Assembly (NCBI GenBank): GCA_947494975.1
Contig: CANLXA010000006.1
Location: 1-56,281, forward strand
DNA length: 56,281 nt
Source of the DNA: an uncultured Roseicyclus sp.
GTDB lineage: Bacteria; Pseudomonadota; Alphaproteobacteria; Rhodobacterales; Rhodobacteraceae
Direction of reading: 5' to 3'
Shown: positions 17,971 to 26,952 of the stretch, piece after piece
Layout: each line of letters begins with the position of its first letter
Numbering within the stretch: the first letter of the stretch is position 1
Translations under genes and position numbers: made by a program
The notes under the pieces: generated by a model
What the model saw: only the letters and a program-made list of their open reading frames with translations
What the model was told of the DNA's origin: nothing
The model's database searches: none

Positions 17971-18004
17971 GGGCAAGTCATCTCCCGGGCTGGGGCAAGT
18001 CATC
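17971..18004. repeat. 12-bp direct repeat with 22-bp period
   Basis: GGGCAAGTCATC occurs at 17971-17982 and again at 17993-18004, so the copies are two helical turns apart. They lie between the GT87 stop and the RodZ-like gene. They may be an operator for the downstream gene or a chance duplication. Confidence 0.5.
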
Positions 18005-18145
18005 AATTAACATAATACGGATTATAGGTCATGTATACTGACCAATTTAAGATCTCTTCCCCCTCTCGTATATCCATGACGCGCTTTCAAGTTCTATGCG
18101 ATATTTTGGGTCACTGACCCGAGGCTTCTTTGATTGGAGAGCTAC

Positions 18146-18661
18146 ATGGATTTAGGTCGAAATATGATTGAGAGAGTTCCATACCGCTCAAAGATGCCGA
18201 AGAAGGTGCGTTTCGTAGCATCGCTCAAGACCGCATCTTGCCCTGTCATTTGCGCTGTTGGGGTAGTGTACCTGATCTCAAGTCAGGCTTCAGCTGATAG
18301 TCATGCGGAGGCCCGTCTCTCAGAGGACACAGTGATAATTGCTGCTGTCGGGCCGTCATGGATGAGAGTTACTTCTGACGCAGGCACGATCATTTTCGAG
18401 GGTGTGCTGGAAGCTAGCGAAGGGACTACATTTCCTAATGAACAAAGCGATTTGCGGTTTTCCTCTGGGAATCCAAGTGTCGTGTACTTTTGGATTGATG
18501 ACGACCTGTATGGTCCTGCTGGCCAGGTGCGTTCTGTGATTAGAGATGCCAGTCTTAGCCCCAACGATATCCGAGAGTCTTTTGACCTCGTAGTACTTGC
18601 GGAACTTAGTCCGCAACATCGACGCGCGTTGGAGCATGCGCGTGATCGCTACGATGAATGA
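18146..18661 (+). CDS. Exported stand-alone RodZ C-terminal-like (DUF4115) protein
   Basis: The 171-residue protein starts at an ATG behind GGAGA. A basic N-terminus precedes a hydrophobic segment (about residues 31-48) ending near ASA-DS, which looks like a signal peptide or anchor. The body resembles the extracytoplasmic C-terminal domain of Rhodobacterales RodZ: PSWMRVTSDAGTIIFEGVL, then a Pro/Glu turn, then a VYFWIDDDLYGPAG strand pair. The helix-turn-helix part of RodZ is absent. Codon usage is distinctly less GC-biased at third positions (many A/T-ending codons) than in its neighbours, suggesting recent acquisition. The function is unknown; it could compete with or modulate the chromosomal RodZ or bind a cell-wall/EPS component. 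The resemblance is from memory of the family. Confidence 0.65.
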   Translation: MDLGRNMIERVPYRSKMPKKVRFVASLKTASCPVICAVGVVYLISSQASADSHAEARLSEDTVIIAAVGPSWMRVTSDAGTIIFEGVLEASEGTTFPNEQSDLRFSSGNPSVVYFWIDDDLYGPAGQVRSVIRDASLSPNDIRESFDLVVLAELSPQHRRALEHARDRYDE

Positions 18662-18950
18662 AAAGTCCGCACTTTGAACATAACGCCCATCACGGGGTCT
18701 CCATTACTGCCGCGAAATCCGTCATCAAAATCCCCAACGCCATGCAAATTCTCGCGAGAATTGCCGAACCGGGCCGGTGCGTTCGCACCGGGCCACGATC
18801 CCGTTGCGGCCACCGCGTCGCCTATCCGTGCATCTCGTGGGTGCTCCGGCCGCGATGGAGGCGGGCCGGGCACTATCGAGAGCCGGGTCCAGACTGGTGG
18901 TGAAGGTCAGTCACCGGCCTGCAGCATCTCGATCGTGGGGGGCCCCTGCC
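18662..18950. other. Gene-free convergent spacer
   Basis: About 290 bases lie between the RodZ-like gene and the convergent GT-C gene. I see no supported gene, and no intrinsic terminator with a T-run. Confidence 0.4.
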
Positions 18951-20543
18951 CTAGTCCTCGTGGCGAGGATCAATGCGGCGCAAGACCGCGAGGTTTTCGT
19001 CGGAATCGTCCAAGATGAGTTCAAAGGCCTCGGCAAACCCATCGTTGGCGGCGGGCAGATCGATCCAGTGGCCCAGGCCAGCCCAATCCGCCAGATAGTC
19101 GATCTCGCTTGCAGTTACGTAATTCAGGACGTGACCCTCCGCGATCCGCGCGGCCAGGGCATCGGGGTTCACCTTCCCGTCCAGATTGATCGTGCGATCA
19201 TGCCAATAGCCAAGCGTCCCGGTTTGGATAGCTCCCACCCATGCCTCTTCCGGCACATTTTCCTCGACCCAGGCGATCACCTGTTCGTGGCCCTGATCCG
19301 GCGCGCCGGGCAACAGCAACCGAATGAGCAGGGCGCCCGAGACGATGAGCCCCCCGAGCCCATAGGCCGTCGCGAGGAGGTCCTGGCGCTTGGGCATCAG
19401 CCACCGACCGATTTCCAGGGCGGCCACGACACTGGCCAGGATCAAAAGCGGTGCGAGCGGTGCCAGATAGCGGCTGAGGAAATGCGGCGCGCCAAAGAAG
19501 ATGCCGTAATAGGCAATGATCGCAGTGGCATGGAGGACATAGGCCAATATCACCATTCGCACGACGGGATGGCCAGACCGTATGACCCGAAACAAAAATA
19601 TGCTGAAAATGGTGGCCCCGCACCCAGCAAACAGGGCCACTGCCACCGGCCGCCATTCCAGGCTGTTCGGCACGGGCAGCATCGGAAAGAAGAGCTCGAA
19701 CGTCTTCGATGCGATCAAAGGCGCGTGGGCGCCGGGGGTGGCATCCAGGGATTGGGCGGGGCCGCTGACCGGCATGATCGACCCGAAGCCAAGCAGATTG
19801 TTCAAAAGCCACGGCGCCGCGACGGCAAGGCACGCCAGTCCCGGTACGAGAAGCCGAACAAAAACCGTGCCGACGCTCAGCCGCTGGCGGATCAGCAGGT
19901 CCAACGCCCAGACCGCGAAGATCGCCACGCACAGGATAGCGGCATCGATCCGCGCCAAGAACGCAATGCCGCAGATCAGGCCAAGCATCAGCCGATCCAT
20001 GAGTGTCGCCTCAGGGCCCTTTTCGATGACGCGCCCGAATTGCAGCATCACCGCCACGGTCATCAGGGTGATCAATCCGGTCTCAAGCCCATTCATCGAA
20101 TGACGCAGGAGAACTGGACCCAGAAACCACAGGGCAGCCACGATCCAGGACCATAGCACCACATCGGACAGGTTCATGCCGCGCAGGATCCGGGCCGCGA
20201 AGGCCCGCACCGCGAAAAGCGCGCCCAGGGTCGCGGCGATCAGGACAAGATGGACCCCCACCAGACCCGCCACGCGATCGCCTCCGGTTGCCAGATAGGG
20301 GATGGTGAACAGAAAGGTCGCCAGGGGTTGCACGCCATTGGTGGCGATCGTGCCCTCGGACACGCTCATCCCCAGGCCGATTGCCATGTTTCGCGCGACC
20401 GTCAGCATCAGATACCCGTCTTCGGTCAGAAACATTTCGGCCAGGGCAGGCATGCCCAACATCAAAGGCAACAGTCGGAACGCCAGTCCCCCCAAGATCG
20501 CGACCAGGACCAAGCGGAGCATCAGGGCAGACGGGACAATCAT
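18951..20543 (-). CDS. GT-C fold membrane glycosyltransferase (GT39/ArnT-like)
   Basis: This is a 530-residue integral-membrane protein with about 11-12 helices and a soluble C-terminal domain (after about residue 410). The first periplasmic loop carries the acidic motif TEDGYLMLTVARN, in the position of the catalytic Asp/Glu of GT39/GT83 enzymes that use polyprenyl-phosphate sugars. Further signs are the LARIDAAI and HFLSRYLAPLAPLL segments. I prefer the ATG at 20543 (AAGG 8 bases upstream) to the longer GTG start at 20576. It could be a second user of the lipid-linked sugar made by the 13.7-17.9 kb module. The acceptor is not known. Confidence 0.8.
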   Translation of the reverse strand: MIVPSALMLRLVLVAILGGLAFRLLPLMLGMPALAEMFLTEDGYLMLTVARNMAIGLGMSVSEGTIATNGVQPLATFLFTIPYLATGGDRVAGLVGVHLVLIAATLGALFAVRAFAARILRGMNLSDVVLWSWIVAALWFLGPVLLRHSMNGLETGLITLMTVAVMLQFGRVIEKGPEATLMDRLMLGLICGIAFLARIDAAILCVAIFAVWALDLLIRQRLSVGTVFVRLLVPGLACLAVAAPWLLNNLLGFGSIMPVSGPAQSLDATPGAHAPLIASKTFELFFPMLPVPNSLEWRPVAVALFAGCGATIFSIFLFRVIRSGHPVVRMVILAYVLHATAIIAYYGIFFGAPHFLSRYLAPLAPLLILASVVAALEIGRWLMPKRQDLLATAYGLGGLIVSGALLIRLLLPGAPDQGHEQVIAWVEENVPEEAWVGAIQTGTLGYWHDRTINLDGKVNPDALAARIAEGHVLNYVTASEIDYLADWAGLGHWIDLPAANDGFAEAFELILDDSDENLAVLRRIDPRHED

Positions 20544-20582
20544 CGGCGCAACCTTAAGCAAATGTGGCCACCACACCTACAT

Positions 20583-20615
20583 ATGCCGACCGGGCAGTGA
20601 CAGCCCGGTCGGCAT
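20583..20615. repeat. Perfect 13-bp inverted repeat upstream of the GT-C gene
   Basis: ATGCCGACCGGGC (20583-20595) pairs perfectly with 20603-20615 around a 7-base loop, 40 bases upstream of the minus-strand start at 20543. Neither strand has a following T-run, so it is not a standard terminator. It would form a stable hairpin in the leader of the GT-C mRNA or serve as an operator. Confidence 0.7.
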
Positions 20616-21093
20616 GGTCGGAAGCATACTCAAATCATCAACTGTATATCTGTCACAGAGCATCACCACCATACCGCAGGCATGCCCGTTCTGGCGGGTC
20701 ATATCGACGAAAACAGACCGTCCGCCCAACCCATCTTGGGGTTTGACCACGGCGGAAACGGCGCGTTTGCGACAACAAACTGGCCTTTCAAGCGGTATTC
20801 ACGGGCAGACGAAAGCTGCCGATAAGCCGTTGCGGGCTAGCGAATCGTCGCCCACCGGAGCAGTGTCCACAGCTGGGAAACAGTCTGTTATTCTTGATAG
20901 AATCGCAAAGCCTAGAAAATTTCGTTTTTTTTCAGTGCCTTAAAATCGGGTGCCGAATCTGCTCGGATGCAGAAAATAAAATCAACCCCAAAAACGCTGG
21001 TGAACTTCGTTAAAAATGTGTTAAACCCACGACAAGGTTGGGGTGCTTTTTTGTGGCATCTCGTAATGAGAAATTAGGACATGGAGATATTTG
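20616..21093. promoter_or_regulatory. Gene-free upstream region of the VPLPA-CTERM gene
   Basis: About 480 bases carry no supported gene. The part at 20920-21090 is AT-rich and presumably holds the promoter for the gene starting at 21094. It includes a T-run at 21047-21052 after a G-rich stretch that could act as a weak terminator or leader structure. A ribosome site GGAG lies at 21083-21086. Confidence 0.4.
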
Positions 21094-21771
21094 ATGACTA
21101 AGTTTCAAACTGTTTTGTCAGTAGCGGCGGCGGCCCTCGTTGCAACCACTGTCAGCGCTTCTGCCACACTCATCGATTTCACGGTCGGGGCACCCGGCGC
21201 CGCACCGACGCTTCCCGCCGGTGTCACCCTATCCGGCGATCCGGTATTCCCGGCGTCCGGCGATACGCCTCCGGGTCCGGCTCTGCCACTGACTTATGGC
21301 GATGCCACCGTTTTGGCCGGCGATAACGACGGCCTTGGCGTCGTCAATACCGAGAACACGGGCGCTCAATCCATCACCGTCACGTTCGACGGCCCCGTGC
21401 GCCTGCTGGCCGCCTACTTCCTGGACTTCTATGCCCATGGTGATGGCGCCGACGCTGACGCCGAAGTGGCCATCGTGACCGTGACCGCAGGTTCGGGGCT
21501 GGGTGACAGCGTCAGCGTGACGGCCAGCGAATCCGCCGGCTCCCAGGCCAGCAACAACTTCGGCACCCTGGCCGGTCAGGGCTTCCTGACCTCCAGCATC
21601 ATCGGGACCTCGTTCACCTTCACCGTGGGTGATGGCAATGACGGGTTCGGTGATCCGGATTACGCACTGGCCGCTCTGCGCTATGAAGTGGTGCCGCTGC
21701 CCGCATCGGCTCTGCTGCTCTTGGGTGGTCTGGGTGGTCTGATCGCCATGCGCCGCCGCTCGAAAGCCTGA
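21094..21771 (+). CDS. VPLPA-CTERM sorting-domain surface protein
   Basis: This secreted protein of 225 residues has a signal peptide ending near SASA-TL (about residue 25). The body is rich in Gly, Thr, Asp and Val, as expected for a beta-sandwich, with an FDGPVRLLAAYFLDFYAHGD segment. The C-terminus is a textbook tripartite sorting signal: VPLPA at residues 200-204, a hydrophobic helix (SALLLLGGLGGLIAM) and the basic tail RRRSKA. Exosortases of the XrtD type recognise this signal, and an XrtD-like gene is at 44295. The start is the ATG at 21094, with GGAG 7 bases upstream. It is followed by a strong terminator and stands alone, so it is probably expressed independently. The molecular role is unknown; it may be an EPS-associated matrix protein. 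Confidence 0.93.
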   Translation: MTKFQTVLSVAAAALVATTVSASATLIDFTVGAPGAAPTLPAGVTLSGDPVFPASGDTPPGPALPLTYGDATVLAGDNDGLGVVNTENTGAQSITVTFDGPVRLLAAYFLDFYAHGDGADADAEVAIVTVTAGSGLGDSVSVTASESAGSQASNNFGTLAGQGFLTSSIIGTSFTFTVGDGNDGFGDPDYALAALRYEVVPLPASALLLLGGLGGLIAMRRRSKA

Positions 21772-21796
21772 ACCACAGCGCTCAAGATTGTTCGGG

Positions 21797-21825
21797 AAGG
21801 GCTGGTCAATCGACCAGCCCTTTTC
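21797..21825 (+). terminator. Intrinsic terminator after the VPLPA-CTERM gene
   Basis: An 11-bp perfect stem (AAGGGCTGGTC, 21797-21807, pairing with 21812-21822) with a 4-base loop runs into a short T-rich tract. It lies 25 bases downstream of the VPLPA-CTERM stop. Confidence 0.88.
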
Positions 21826-21950
21826 CTTTGGGTCATCATTGGATGATCCCTTGCTTTTCAAACCCGCCCGTGACATCCGCGCAGCCGATGGCTTTGGCCC
21901 ATGGCCGTGCCAGCATCTGAAATTTGTCCGATAGGGATGCGTGAACTGGT

Positions 21951-23372
21951 ATGGCCGAGACAGAGCCCCCGCCCCCTCTGTCGCGTTTGAGGCAACAGTT
22001 TCGTCGGTTGTGGGGTGGCGAGGGCTTGGCCGCGCGCGGCAAGCGCGCCTCGGTCTGGTCGCTGATCGGGTTCGGCAGCACCTATCTGATCAGGCTGGGA
22101 TCGAACCTGGCGCTGACGCGGCTCCTGAGCCCGGAAATTTTCGGGCTCATGGCACTGGCCAATGTGTTCATGCAAGGTCTCAACATGCTCAGCGATGTGG
22201 GTGTTCGGGCCTCGGTCGTACGCAGCGAGCGGGGCGATGAGGCCGATTTCCTGAACACCGCATGGACCGTGCAGGTGCTGCGCGGTGTGATCATCGCGGC
22301 GATTTCCTGTGCCATGGCCTACCCGCTGGCCCTGGTCTACGAGCAGCCAATTCTGTTTCCCTTGATCATCGCGGTGTCGCTCTCGGCGGTCTTTCTGGGG
22401 TTCGTGTCCATCTCCGTGCCCCTGGCGAACCGAAAACTGGACATGAAACTCATCGTGATGTCGGAGGTCGCCACAAAGGTTCTGGTGACCGCGATCACGA
22501 TTTCAGCGGCCTGGCTTCTGGAATCGGTCTGGGCCCTGGCCATCGGTGCGGTATTCGGGGCGTTTCTTGGGGCGCTTATCAGCCATATCATTCTGCCCCC
22601 CCATGCCCATCGCTTCCGCCTGGAACGCCCTGCCCTCCGCGAGATCATCACCTATGGTCGGTGGATCCTGGTGGCGACGGCCTGCACCTTTCTGGCCAAT
22701 GAAGGACAACAGGCTCTATATGGCCTGTTGATCCCTGTCGAACTGCTTGGACAACTGGCCATCGCCATCCTGATCGCGTCGGTGCCGTTGGGGCTGGCGA
22801 TGCGATTGTTGACGCAGGTGATCTTCCCATCCTTCTCGGAAATCCGGCGAGATCGGCCGCAAGATACGCCGCGGGTGCTGCGCAAGGTTCGGCTGGTGGT
22901 GATCTTCGCCTTCCTGCCGGTGATGTTTCTGATCTCGTATTTCGCGCAACCCATCATCGACCTGCTCTATGATGAGCGCTATGCGCTGGCCGGTCTGTTC
23001 CTGGCTCTTTTGCCGCTGAACAATTCGATCTCGATCCTCACCCAGACATATCAGAACCTGCTTCTGGCCGACGGGGAAAGCCGGGCCCATGCGCTGTTGA
23101 TGATACTGGTGTCGGCCCTGACGATCGCGGGGATCGTGTTGGGAAACATGGCCTATGGATTGATGGGCAGCATCATCGGGGTCGGGATCGCGTTTGCGCT
23201 GCATCTTCTGGTCAACAGCGTCTTGGCCCATCGGCGCGGCTACGGGACCGGATCGCTGGATCTCATCGCCCTGGCCCTGATCATCGTGTTCTACGTCTTC
23301 ACCATGACCACCCTGGATGTCCCGGAATTCCTGGTCGTGGCGGGGGCCAACGGCTTCGAGGGTGCGCCGTGA
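21951..23372 (+). CDS. Wzx-type oligosaccharide flippase
   Basis: This inner-membrane protein has 473 residues with about 12-14 helices, beginning with a cytoplasmic N-terminus and the segment RASVWSLIGFGSTYLIRLGSNLALTRLL split over helix 1. The hallmark LLSPEIFGLMALANVF follows it. It belongs to the polysaccharide-biosynthesis flippase family (MOP superfamily) and would move the lipid-linked repeat unit to the periplasm for the Wzy polymerase. Charged residues inside helices and the LLPLNNSISILTQTYQNLLLA segment fit this family. AGGGA lies upstream of the ATG at 21951. It converges on a GT2 gene 10 bases away. Confidence 0.93.
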   Translation: MAETEPPPPLSRLRQQFRRLWGGEGLAARGKRASVWSLIGFGSTYLIRLGSNLALTRLLSPEIFGLMALANVFMQGLNMLSDVGVRASVVRSERGDEADFLNTAWTVQVLRGVIIAAISCAMAYPLALVYEQPILFPLIIAVSLSAVFLGFVSISVPLANRKLDMKLIVMSEVATKVLVTAITISAAWLLESVWALAIGAVFGAFLGALISHIILPPHAHRFRLERPALREIITYGRWILVATACTFLANEGQQALYGLLIPVELLGQLAIAILIASVPLGLAMRLLTQVIFPSFSEIRRDRPQDTPRVLRKVRLVVIFAFLPVMFLISYFAQPIIDLLYDERYALAGLFLALLPLNNSISILTQTYQNLLLADGESRAHALLMILVSALTIAGIVLGNMAYGLMGSIIGVGIAFALHLLVNSVLAHRRGYGTGSLDLIALALIIVFYVFTMTTLDVPEFLVVAGANGFEGAP

Positions 23373-23382
23373 TCGGGGCGGC

Positions 23383-24342
23383 CTACTTGTAGTTCAACAT
23401 CCGAAGTTCCATTCGCATCAGTCGCTTCAGCCACACTTCCATGACACCCAAGGCCTCGGGGAATTTGCCTATCGTCAGGAAGACGGCCCGGATTGGCACT
23501 TCCCCGCGCGCGATCAGGCGCAGGATCTGCGCAGGCCAGGCCAGCAGGAGCAAAAGCGCCCAGGGGCTGAGGAGCACGGCACCCAGAACCGCCAGCAGCG
23601 GGATACCCAAACCCCAGATCACGGCGCGCCACATCTCGGTCACCTTGTGACGTTCGGGGCTGGCGCCATGGGCCGCGACGCTTTCGGCGAACCCGCGACC
23701 AGATCGCCGGGTGCGGCGCCACCATTGGCTGGCGCGGGTCATGGCCGCATCGTGCAGCGTCATTTCCGCATCCAGGCGCCAGACCTTCAGGCCAAGCTGA
23801 CGGATACGCAGACACAGATCGGCTTCTTCGCCCGAGACCATTCTGGGGTCAAAGCCTCCTACCTGCCGCACGATATCCGCCCGCATCAGCGCATCCCCGC
23901 CGCACGCCTTGGCCTCCCCGATCGGGGTGTCCCATTCCATATCGATCAGCAGGTTCCATATCGAGGCATCGGGAAAGCGCTCGCGGCGACGGCCACATAC
24001 CACGGCCACATCGGGATGATCGTCCAGGAAGGCTGCAGCGGTCTCCAGCCATCCGTCCTGCACTTCGCAATCGCCATCGACGAATTGCACATAGGTGGGG
24101 GTGGCTTCGTCCATCAGCCGGTTGAACCCGTCCCGCCGTCCCCGGGCGGGGTTGAACGGCTCTGACATGTCCAGTTCCACGACAATGGCGCCGGCGGCTT
24201 CGGCAAAGGCCAGGCTGTCATCGGTGGATCCGGAATCCACATAGACCATCGTATCGACTTTGCCCTGAAGCGAGGCGAGACAGCGGCGCAGACGGTCGCC
24301 TTCGTTGCGACCGATGGCGACGACCCCGATGGATGCGTTCAT
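23383..24342 (-). CDS. GT2 glycosyltransferase with C-terminal membrane segment
   Basis: The 319-residue protein has a GT-A domain with VVAIGRNEGDRLRRCL, VYVDSGSTDDS, the metal-binding FVDGDCEV and a GEEADLCLR motif that fits the ED/D...R acceptor site. Near residues 235-270 there is a hydrophobic hairpin, so it probably acts at the inner membrane on the lipid-linked repeat unit. The ATG overlaps the stop of the Wzy gene (ATGA) and has an AAGGGG site inside that gene. It is the last gene of the WecG-Wzy-GT2 operon. Donor and linkage cannot be inferred. Confidence 0.9.
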   Translation of the reverse strand: MNASIGVVAIGRNEGDRLRRCLASLQGKVDTMVYVDSGSTDDSLAFAEAAGAIVVELDMSEPFNPARGRRDGFNRLMDEATPTYVQFVDGDCEVQDGWLETAAAFLDDHPDVAVVCGRRRERFPDASIWNLLIDMEWDTPIGEAKACGGDALMRADIVRQVGGFDPRMVSGEEADLCLRIRQLGLKVWRLDAEMTLHDAAMTRASQWWRRTRRSGRGFAESVAAHGASPERHKVTEMWRAVIWGLGIPLLAVLGAVLLSPWALLLLLAWPAQILRLIARGEVPIRAVFLTIGKFPEALGVMEVWLKRLMRMELRMLNYK

Positions 24343-25898
24343 GGCTGTCCCCTTAGGTTTCGGCGCACCCGCTCCCGGGTGGCAGTGGCCGCGGCGTCCG
24401 GCTCGATGTTGCGAATATGGCGGGTCCGCTGGCGGCTATAGGGAGACAATTGGGCCGACACCAGCCCCCCGGGATCTTCCGCCGCCTCAGCGTCGGCCAC
24501 ATCTGCCGGGGCGGCGGCCGCGATCTTGCCCAGTTCCAACCGCCCCAAAAGCGCGCCTGCGATCAACCAGGTCACTGGCGACAGGCCCGAATTCGGCAAA
24601 AGATCGATCAGATTGCCTGCCAGGATGACGCAGAGCGCCGCCGTCGGCAACGTGATCTCGTAGCGACGGCCATGGAACCAGGTCAGGATCAGCGGGATGC
24701 AAAGGAGGCCGAAAAAGCCAAAAAACCCGATCCAGCCGCCCTGGCTCAGAACCGAGATCCAGGTGCCGTCGATCGTATCGATCCCACGCCCGAACTCATC
24801 ATAGAGCCTGTTTCGGCCAAAGCCGCCCCAACCCAGAAGCGCGCGTTCGCGGATATGCTCGAGGATCAGGTCTTCATTGTCGAAGCGAAATTCAAGCGAG
24901 GCCGCCCGAGCGCTGCTGATGTTCTGGGCGAAGTCCACCAAGGACACGGTCGGGATCTGATCGGCCATGCGCAGCGACGGATAGGCCAGGACAAAGGCCG
25001 CCACCAACGCCGCCAGCAACAGCTGCATCCGTGGCCCGAGGACCAGCACCGCCGGCAACAAGATCAGTGCCACGATGAGCCCTGTCAGCGAGTTGGAAAT
25101 TGCCAGGGTGCCCAAGACCCAAAGCGCCCCGAAAACCAGCATCTTGCGGCGCCGTGCATCGGTCCGTGCCAGCGCTACAAGCGCCAGAATGGACATCGCA
25201 AAGAAGATCGCCAGCAACAGGCCATGCTCCAGGAAAACCAGGGGCCGGAACCCGCCGGGGCGCAGGTGCTGAATCCAGCTGTGGGGGAAGAAACCGTAGA
25301 TCATCACGTTCAATCGCGGTGACATCCGGATCTCGAACAGGGCCGGCAGCGAGTAGATCAGCGCGCAGATGCAGATCCCCCACAGCAATTGGCGGTGCTG
25401 ATCGGGATGGGCGAGGTATTTGCGCGCCAGAAGCATGGGCAGAAGCACCGCGATGATATCGCCGATTTCCGCGAAGCCATCGTAAAGCTGCAGGCCGGGC
25501 CGGGTATAGGTGGTCTGCGCGAAGGTCAGGGTATCGCCGTTGGTGAAGACCGTGCCCAAGGCCCCGCCGATGATCAGCAGCAATCCCAAACTTGCGAACA
25601 CCGAGCGTGGCAACCATCCGGCCAGGGCCGAGATCTGCGGCACCCCTTCTGCCCCCGGCCGGACGGCCTGGCCAGAGCGGGCTTCCGGACGCAGCACAAG
25701 TGCCAAAACCACCGCGACGAGGCCGGGAATATACTCTTTCCCGATAGGAGACAGGATCGGTGGATCAAACCAGAAGCCCTGCTCCGGCAGCAGCAAATAT
25801 CCTCCGATGATCGAAAAGACCAAGGCTTGGGGCCAGGGAAGTTTGCGCGCCAGGATCACCATGATTATGGGCCAGCCGAACAGCGCCGCATAGATCAT
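24339..25898 (-). CDS. Wzy-type O-antigen/EPS polymerase
   Basis: This 519-residue multi-pass protein has about 12 helices. A large periplasmic loop at residues 320-380 contains RALLGWGGFGRN, the Wzy_C/O-antigen ligase pattern of an Arg-rich loop with GxG. A Pro/Ala/Asp-rich cytoplasmic tail of about 70 residues is longer than usual. The ATG at 25898 overlaps the WecG-like stop (ATGA), which decides the start; a longer upstream frame would overlap that gene fully. Polymerisation of flipped repeat units is the inferred role. WaaL-type ligases share the fold, but the EPS context favours Wzy. Confidence 0.85.
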   Translation of the reverse strand: MIYAALFGWPIIMVILARKLPWPQALVFSIIGGYLLLPEQGFWFDPPILSPIGKEYIPGLVAVVLALVLRPEARSGQAVRPGAEGVPQISALAGWLPRSVFASLGLLLIIGGALGTVFTNGDTLTFAQTTYTRPGLQLYDGFAEIGDIIAVLLPMLLARKYLAHPDQHRQLLWGICICALIYSLPALFEIRMSPRLNVMIYGFFPHSWIQHLRPGGFRPLVFLEHGLLLAIFFAMSILALVALARTDARRRKMLVFGALWVLGTLAISNSLTGLIVALILLPAVLVLGPRMQLLLAALVAAFVLAYPSLRMADQIPTVSLVDFAQNISSARAASLEFRFDNEDLILEHIRERALLGWGGFGRNRLYDEFGRGIDTIDGTWISVLSQGGWIGFFGFFGLLCIPLILTWFHGRRYEITLPTAALCVILAGNLIDLLPNSGLSPVTWLIAGALLGRLELGKIAAAAPADVADAEAAEDPGGLVSAQLSPYSRQRTRHIRNIEPDAAATATRERVRRNLRGQP

Positions 25899-26707
25899 GG
25901 CTGCCGGTCCCCTACCCCGGCCGCGTCGGACCCGCCGCGACGCGACGCGAAGGCCTGCGCGACCAGGCCCGGCAGAACCCCCGCACAGGCCGCATAACGC
26001 AAGCCCAGACGCCGGGGGCTGCGGATCAGCCGCCATAGCCACTCCAGCGCCATCGCCCGCATGATCTTGGGCGCGCGCACCTGGGTTCCGGCCAGAAAAT
26101 CCAGACCGGCCCCGATCGAGACCACGCCTATGTCGGGATGGGCCTGGGTCAGACGCGCGGCCAGGATCTCCTGCTTGGGCGCGCCCAAGGCCAAAAGGCA
26201 CAAACCCGCGCCTGAGGCGATGATATCAGCGATCACGGCCTCTGCATTTTCGGGGTCGAACCCCATCGGCGGCGCGATCCGGGCCACGATGGCCAGACCC
26301 GGATGACGGGCGGTCAAAAAGGCGGTGGCGGCCTCCAGAACCGGTTCGGTGGCCCCCACGAAGGCCAAAGGTGTACCGGTCTCGGCGCAGAGGCGGGCCA
26401 GCGGATCCACCAGATCCGACCCGGTCACAAGGTCGATGTCATGCCCGGCCAAGCGCGATAACCAGACAATCGGGCGCCCATCCGCGGTGATATGGCTGTG
26501 ACGGCCATAGGCCTGCCGGAATGCCGCCCCCTGGCGTAGCTTGACCACGTGATCGAGGTTCAATGTTGCAACGCCAAAGCCTGTCTTCCGGGTCAGTCGG
26601 GTCCGGATATCCGTCAGGAGTGCGGCCTGAGAGGACACATTCACCAACGCCCAGGGCGCGATATCTGGCTGTAGCGGCTGATCCGTCATGGTGCTCGGGC
26701 CTGTCAT
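25895..26707 (-). CDS. WecG/TagA/CpsF-family glycosyltransferase
   Basis: This cytoplasmic/peripheral glycosyltransferase of family GT26 has 270 residues. It has the characteristic segments ATLNLDHVVKLR, ADGRPIVWLSRLAG, the FVGATEPV loop, LLALGAPKQEI and SIGAGLDFLAGTQVRAPKIM. Family members add the second sugar (for example ManNAcA, or another hexose in EPS systems) to the undecaprenyl-diphosphate-linked first sugar. That would place it directly after the ExoY-like step. Two starts are possible (26707 or 26689), both with weak ribosome sites. It is first in a three-gene coupled operon with Wzy and GT2. Confidence 0.94.
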   Translation of the reverse strand: MTGPSTMTDQPLQPDIAPWALVNVSSQAALLTDIRTRLTRKTGFGVATLNLDHVVKLRQGAAFRQAYGRHSHITADGRPIVWLSRLAGHDIDLVTGSDLVDPLARLCAETGTPLAFVGATEPVLEAATAFLTARHPGLAIVARIAPPMGFDPENAEAVIADIIASGAGLCLLALGAPKQEILAARLTQAHPDIGVVSIGAGLDFLAGTQVRAPKIMRAMALEWLWRLIRSPRRLGLRYAACAGVLPGLVAQAFASRRGGSDAAGVGDRQP

Positions 26708-26799
26708 ATCGGGGCGGTCCAGAGGTGGGGTCTAAGATAGGTGACGTATCCAGTGCAAGGAACGGTCGCCCGGTCACACCAACTCCAGGACTGTGACGC

Positions 26800-26943
26800 A
26801 TGTTCAAACTCAACCGTATGGCATCGTCGGCTATCACGCTCTGCATTAGGAGTTTATTAACAAAAAGGCGATATTTTGAAACGTGTGGGTGTTTTAGGCG
26901 GCTTGTCGCCCTGCATCCGTTCCACCTCGAGAAATTCCCATAA
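26800..26943 (+). CDS. Possible 47-codon leader ORF upstream of the spike module
   Basis: An ATG with AGGA 9 bases upstream opens a 47-codon frame that ends (TAA) 9 bases before a strong intrinsic terminator. The predicted peptide is basic and Cys/Arg/Leu-rich with no domain I recognise. It could be a leader peptide controlling read-through into the spike genes, a small protein, or chance. The ribosome site and position give modest support; nothing in the peptide sequence itself does. Confidence 0.3.
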   Translation: MFKLNRMASSAITLCIRSLLTKRRYFETCGCFRRLVALHPFHLEKFP

Positions 26944-26952
26944 TTCCGCGCG

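Noticed and set aside
18777-20156. Long plus-strand ORF of 459 codons
   Set aside because: It is antisense to the multi-pass GT-C protein; its composition (His, Gln, Arg and Pro rich) is typical of a shadow frame.
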